Assembly: GCA_024397995.1 (NCBI GenBank)
Contig: CP073746.1
Coordinates: 1,798,001-1,862,000, forward strand
Direction of reading: 5' to 3'
Length of the DNA stretch: 64,000 nucleotides
Origin: a bacterium SCSIO 12827
GTDB taxonomy: Bacteria; Pseudomonadota; Alphaproteobacteria; Rhodospirillales; Casp-alpha2
The position numbers and the translations under genes are program-made. Below are positions 56,755 through 64,000 of the stretch, one piece after another. The notes below the pieces were generated by a model that searched no databases, was not told the origin of the DNA, and saw only the letters and a list, made by a program, of their open reading frames with translations. Numbering within the stretch: position 1 is the stretch's first letter; each line of letters begins with the position of its first letter.

Positions 56755-58683
56755 CTAGTTGGCCGCGGCCGGCGTCGCGCCGGGGTTCAATATTTGGTTC
56801 AGCACGTCCTGATGGACGGTCACGCCCAGGTCCTTGCGCAAAGCCCCCGCCAATTGCGTGACCAAGTCATCCTTCAGAACCGACGTCAGTTCCTGGCGCA
56901 TCGTGTCGACGCCGGTCTTGTCGGCGGCCGGATCAGCCTGGGTGATGGATTTCAGGCGGGCGATGAAATAGCCGCCATCGGCACGGGTTACTTTGGCCTC
57001 GCCCATGTTCAGGGTGAAGATATCCTGCAGCACCTGACCGGGAAGGTCCGACTGGCTGCGCGCCATATAGCGTTTCAGGGCCTTGGTTTCAGCGTAGGCG
57101 ACCCCGGCATCGGCGGCGACGGCCTTGGCGTCCTCGACCGTTTTCAGGCGTTCGGCCAATTGCTTGGCAAAGGCCAGGGCGGCGTCGCGCTTGCGTTCGG
57201 CCATGACGGCATCCTTGACCTGATCCTTGACCGTCTCGAAGGGGCGCACCGCCGGTTTGGTCACCTTATCCACGCGCAGCACGAAAAAGGCGTCGTCACC
57301 CATTTCGCGAAGGGTGGAATCGGTCCCTTCCTCGGTCTCGAAGGCGGAGGCGACGATGGCCTGGGCATTTTCCGGCAGGCCCGCCGCCGGCTTGCCGTCG
57401 GGGCCGTTGCCGGTGGAATCCAGGGCGGCGATTTTCACCGCCTTGATGTTCATGGCTTCGGCCACGGCTTCGATGGAAAGGCCTTTGCCCAGGTCGTCTT
57501 CCATGCGGTTGACCTGTGTGTAAAGCGCGTCGATGGCGCGTTCATGGGCGATCGTGGCGCGCAGCTTTTCCTTGACCTCGTCCAGGGTAGCGACGTGGGC
57601 GGGGGTGATCTCGCGCACCTTGACGATGTAGAACCCGATCCCGCCGGGGCCGGGCAGGGGGGCCGTCACGCCGCCAGCTGGTGTTGCGAAGGCCGCATCG
57701 GCGATTTCCGCAAGGACCTCGTCACGGGCCACGGTGCCCAAGTCCATGCCGGCTTCATCCATGCCGGCGAATTCCTTGGCGACATCGACGAAAGCCCGCC
57801 CTTCGGACAGCGCCTTGGCCGCTTTGTCGGCGGCCGCCTGATCGGGCAGAACCATCTGCGACAAGGTGCGTTTTTCCGGCGTGCCCAAGGTTTCCGCCTG
57901 TTCCTTGAAGGTCTTTTCCACATCGGCATCGGTCACGGCGGCGGCATCCGTCAAATCCTTGGCGCTGAGCACGGCCAAGGTCACGGCACGGTATTCCGGC
58001 GCGGTGAAGGGGGCCGGATTGGCCTTGTGATAGGCACGAAGTTCAAGTTCGGTCGGCTCGGTTGTGATCTGCGCCGCCGCGTCGGTCACGAACAGGGTTT
58101 CCGCGCTGCGGGTTTCCTCGCGGTAGCGATAGAAGGTTTCGGCCAGCACCTCAGGCGCCACGACACCGGCCTCGACCGTGTCGAGCAACTGGCCGCGGGC
58201 CAGTTCGCGGCGCGCGCGTTCCAGGAACTCCTGTTCGGTCAGGCCGAACTGGTAGAGCATATTCTGGAACTTCTGGCGGTCGAAACCGCCGGCACCCAGG
58301 TTGCTGCGGAACGCGTTGGAAGCGCGCACGGCATCACGCACGATGTTGTCGGACACGGCGATGTCCATGTCATTGGCGGCCTTGGTCAGCAGGATATCGT
58401 TGATCAATTGGCCCAGCACGGATTGCGGCAGGCCCAGAAGGCGCGCCGTTTCCGGCGTCAGCTGGCCGGCGAACCGGGGGTTGAGGCGCGCCATCTCGCG
58501 ACGGACCTCGTTTTCCACGTCGCGGCGCGACAATTCCTTGCCGGCAATTTCGGCGACGGGCTGATCGTCGGGACGGAACTGGACCATGTCCCCGATGCCC
58601 CAGGCGCCGAAACTGATGACGAGCAGGCCGAGGATGATCTTGACGACGAGTGAGCCGGTCTTTTCGCGAATTTGACGGAGCAT
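56755..58683 (-). CDS. ppiD: PpiD/SurA-type membrane-anchored peptidyl-prolyl isomerase
   Basis: This periplasmic folding factor is anchored by an N-terminal helix (about residues 12-34, LVVKIILGLLVISFGAWGIGDM). Its 642 residues comprise a SurA-like N-terminal chaperone region (about 40-240), a parvulin domain (about 255-360, with KRTLSQMVLPDQAAADKAAKAL and GGIGFYIVKVREITP), and a second helical region. The family helps outer-membrane and secreted proteins emerge from Sec. It lies upstream of trpE and is divergent from tpiA. The complementary plus-strand open frame is an artefact. Confidence 0.92.
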   Translation of the reverse strand: MLRQIREKTGSLVVKIILGLLVISFGAWGIGDMVQFRPDDQPVAEIAGKELSRRDVENEVRREMARLNPRFAGQLTPETARLLGLPQSVLGQLINDILLTKAANDMDIAVSDNIVRDAVRASNAFRSNLGAGGFDRQKFQNMLYQFGLTEQEFLERARRELARGQLLDTVEAGVVAPEVLAETFYRYREETRSAETLFVTDAAAQITTEPTELELRAYHKANPAPFTAPEYRAVTLAVLSAKDLTDAAAVTDADVEKTFKEQAETLGTPEKRTLSQMVLPDQAAADKAAKALSEGRAFVDVAKEFAGMDEAGMDLGTVARDEVLAEIADAAFATPAGGVTAPLPGPGGIGFYIVKVREITPAHVATLDEVKEKLRATIAHERAIDALYTQVNRMEDDLGKGLSIEAVAEAMNIKAVKIAALDSTGNGPDGKPAAGLPENAQAIVASAFETEEGTDSTLREMGDDAFFVLRVDKVTKPAVRPFETVKDQVKDAVMAERKRDAALAFAKQLAERLKTVEDAKAVAADAGVAYAETKALKRYMARSQSDLPGQVLQDIFTLNMGEAKVTRADGGYFIARLKSITQADPAADKTGVDTMRQELTSVLKDDLVTQLAGALRKDLGVTVHQDVLNQILNPGATPAAAN

Positions 58684-58850
58684 GGAAAATCCTTCTGGGT
58701 TGCGCCCTTCTCCTTGGGGCGGCGCATCATAGAGGGGGCACGGAATGCCCGCAACACCACTTGGACGCCGATTGCGGCGCTATTCGGGCGGCTTGCCGAT
58801 TGGCTTGCCGGGGGGCCTGTGTTAGAGGAGGCACAGCAAGAGAAACCATC

Positions 58851-58877
58851 CGATACATCCAATACATCCAATACATA
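58851..58877 (+). repeat. Short tandem repeat just upstream of tpiA
   Basis: The 9-base unit AATACATCC occurs about three times in succession (first copy begins CG instead of AA, last ends AATACATAG). It lies within the tpiA 5' region and runs to about ten bases before the ATG, so copy-number change would alter the leader or ribosome-binding-site environment. Confidence 0.7.
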
Positions 58878-58885
58878 GGTGTGAC

Positions 58886-59653
58886 ATGAGCCAAGGGCGG
58901 ACGCCGCTGATCGCGGGCAACTGGAAAATGAACGGCGGACTGGACGAGGTCGATTCCCTGGCCGGCGAGCTGGCCCGGCGCATGACCGCACTGGACGGAC
59001 CGCCCGCGTTCGATATGGCGCTGTGCCCGCCGTTTCCGCTGCTGCCCATGATCGCCGCCCGAATCGAGGAAAGCGGCCTGGCGTTGGGCGCCCAGGATTG
59101 TCATGGCAAAGAGCAGGGGGCCCATACAGGCGACGTCAGCGCGACACTGCTGGCCCAGGTCGGCTGCAGCTTCGTCATCGTCGGCCATTCTGAGCGGCGC
59201 ACGGACCATCATGAAACCGACGCCCAGATTGTGGAAAAGGCCCGGGCGGCGCAGGCGGCGGGGCTGTGCGCCATCGTCTGCGTCGGTGAGACTGAAGCCG
59301 AACGCGACGCCGGCCGCGCCGCCGAGGTCGTGGTCGGCCAGGTCGCGGGATCCGTCCCGGAAGGATCAAACCCGGATAATCTGGTCATCGCCTACGAGCC
59401 CGTGTGGGCGATCGGCACGGGCAAGACCGCGACGCCCGGGGATGCTCAGGAAATGCATGCGGCGATCCGCGCATCGCTGGCCGATCGGTTCGGTGCGGAC
59501 GTGGCGGCAGGGGTGCGTATTCTCTATGGCGGATCGATGAAGCCAGGCAACGCGGCGGAGCTTCTGGCCCTGGCCGACGTCGACGGCGGGCTGATCGGCG
59601 GGGCCGCGCTTAAGGCCGATGATTTCTGGGCGATTGCCCAGGCCGTGGCGTAA
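58886..59653 (+). CDS. tpiA: Triosephosphate isomerase
   Basis: This enzyme interconverts dihydroxyacetone phosphate and glyceraldehyde 3-phosphate. The 255 residues form a TIM barrel with Lys in AGNWKMNGG (about Lys14), catalytic His in IVGHSERR (about 101), catalytic Glu in [16 protein letters not shown] (about 172) and the C-terminal phosphate loop [11 protein letters not shown] tandem repeat lies directly upstream and AGGTG is the only ribosome-binding-like site. secG follows. Confidence 0.97.
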   Translation: MSQGRTPLIAGNWKMNGGLDEVDSLAGELARRMTALDGPPAFDMALCPPFPLLPMIAARIEESGLALGAQDCHGKEQGAHTGDVSATLLAQVGCSFVIVGHSERRTDHHETDAQIVEKARAAQAAGLCAIVCVGETEAERDAGRAAEVVVGQVAGSVPEGSNPDNLVIAYEPVWAIGTGKTATPGDAQEMHAAIRASLADRFGADVAAGVRILYGGSMKPGNAAELLALADVDGGLIGGAALKADDFWAIAQAVA

Positions 59654-59762
59654 GCGCGCAAAACGCCCTGGTAATCGGCCTTGCAACGCAGTAAAACGCG
59701 GCCCAACTGATTGGGGTCGGTGCGCGGGGCGACTGCGCACGGCCCGTTTGGAAGGAAGTTCG

Positions 59763-61828
<2,066 letters not shown>

Positions 61829-61868
61829 ACAACACCTGGTCTAAGTCAGCCTTTTTAAGGAAACGCCT

Positions 61869-64000
<2,132 letters not shown>

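Overview
This is a GC-rich chromosomal window from an alphaproteobacterium, most likely a member of the Rhodospirillales. That placement rests on gene order I know from the group (nuo-birA-coaX-rnj-mce-proS-lolCD; dnaE-rpsB-tsf-pyrH-frr-uppS-cdsA-dxr-rseP-bamA-lpx; comEC/lexA/moeA/moaC/trpCDG/trpE/ppiD/tpiA/secG/pyrG/kdsA/eno), on LpxI in place of LpxH, on a short ProRS, and on a GTTC-N7-GTTC LexA box. No rRNA, tRNA, CRISPR array or insertion sequence was seen. Nearly all of the window is conserved housekeeping sequence, with genes tightly packed and many start/stop overlaps.

Layout. 1-11456: respiratory complex I genes nuoE (cut by the window edge) to nuoN. 11460-15442: birA, coaX, RNase J, methylmalonyl-CoA epimerase and a DUF1467 membrane protein. 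15443-15909: a 467-base gene-free stretch with a hairpin oriented as a minus-strand terminator and a dispersed-repeat-like motif. 15910-19173: proS and the lipoprotein exporter genes lolC/E-lolD. 19338-25090: an accessory block of about 6 kb. It holds a cytochrome c/Vgb-like propeller protein, a PAS_5 protein, a RidA-fold protein lacking the usual Arg, an ECF41 sigma factor with its carboxymuconolactone-decarboxylase partner, a DoxX protein, and a cobalt-type nitrile hydratase operon. 25284-36103: dnaE, translation genes (rpsB, tsf, frr), pyrH, and lipid carrier, phospholipid and isoprenoid genes (uppS, cdsA, dxr, rseP). 36154-43372: the outer-membrane cluster bamA-ompH-lpxD-fabZ-lpxA-lpxI-lpxB. 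43427-46258: gltA and gltX (minus strand). 46405-49276: comEC and lexA, convergent. 49515-58683 (minus strand): moeA, moaC, trpC, trpD, trpG, then a plus-strand divergent polysaccharide deacetylase, then trpE and ppiD. 58886-64000: tpiA, secG, pyrG, kdsA and the start of eno.

How the genes work together. The nuo genes build the proton-pumping NADH dehydrogenase. The bamA/lpx/lol/kdsA genes build the outer membrane: protein insertion, lipid A, lipoprotein release and Kdo. The rpsB-tsf-pyrH-frr-uppS-cdsA-dxr run couples translation to envelope precursor synthesis. trpE and trpGDC make indole-3-glycerol phosphate. The accessory block is the only region that looks niche-specific.

Most interesting items. 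(a) A self-contained ECF41 module whose sigma gene carries all three ECF41 signature motifs and lies behind a well-matched ECF41-type promoter (TGTCACA, 16 bases, CGTC). (b) A candidate 6S-like structured RNA at about 53841-53996. (c) The accessory block between lolD and dnaE. (d) A heme-c/propeller fusion. (e) A Co-type nitrile hydratase with a His-rich N-terminus. (f) A 22-codon ORF whose stop overlaps the nuoJ start. I see no strong evidence for a wholly undescribed multi-gene system.
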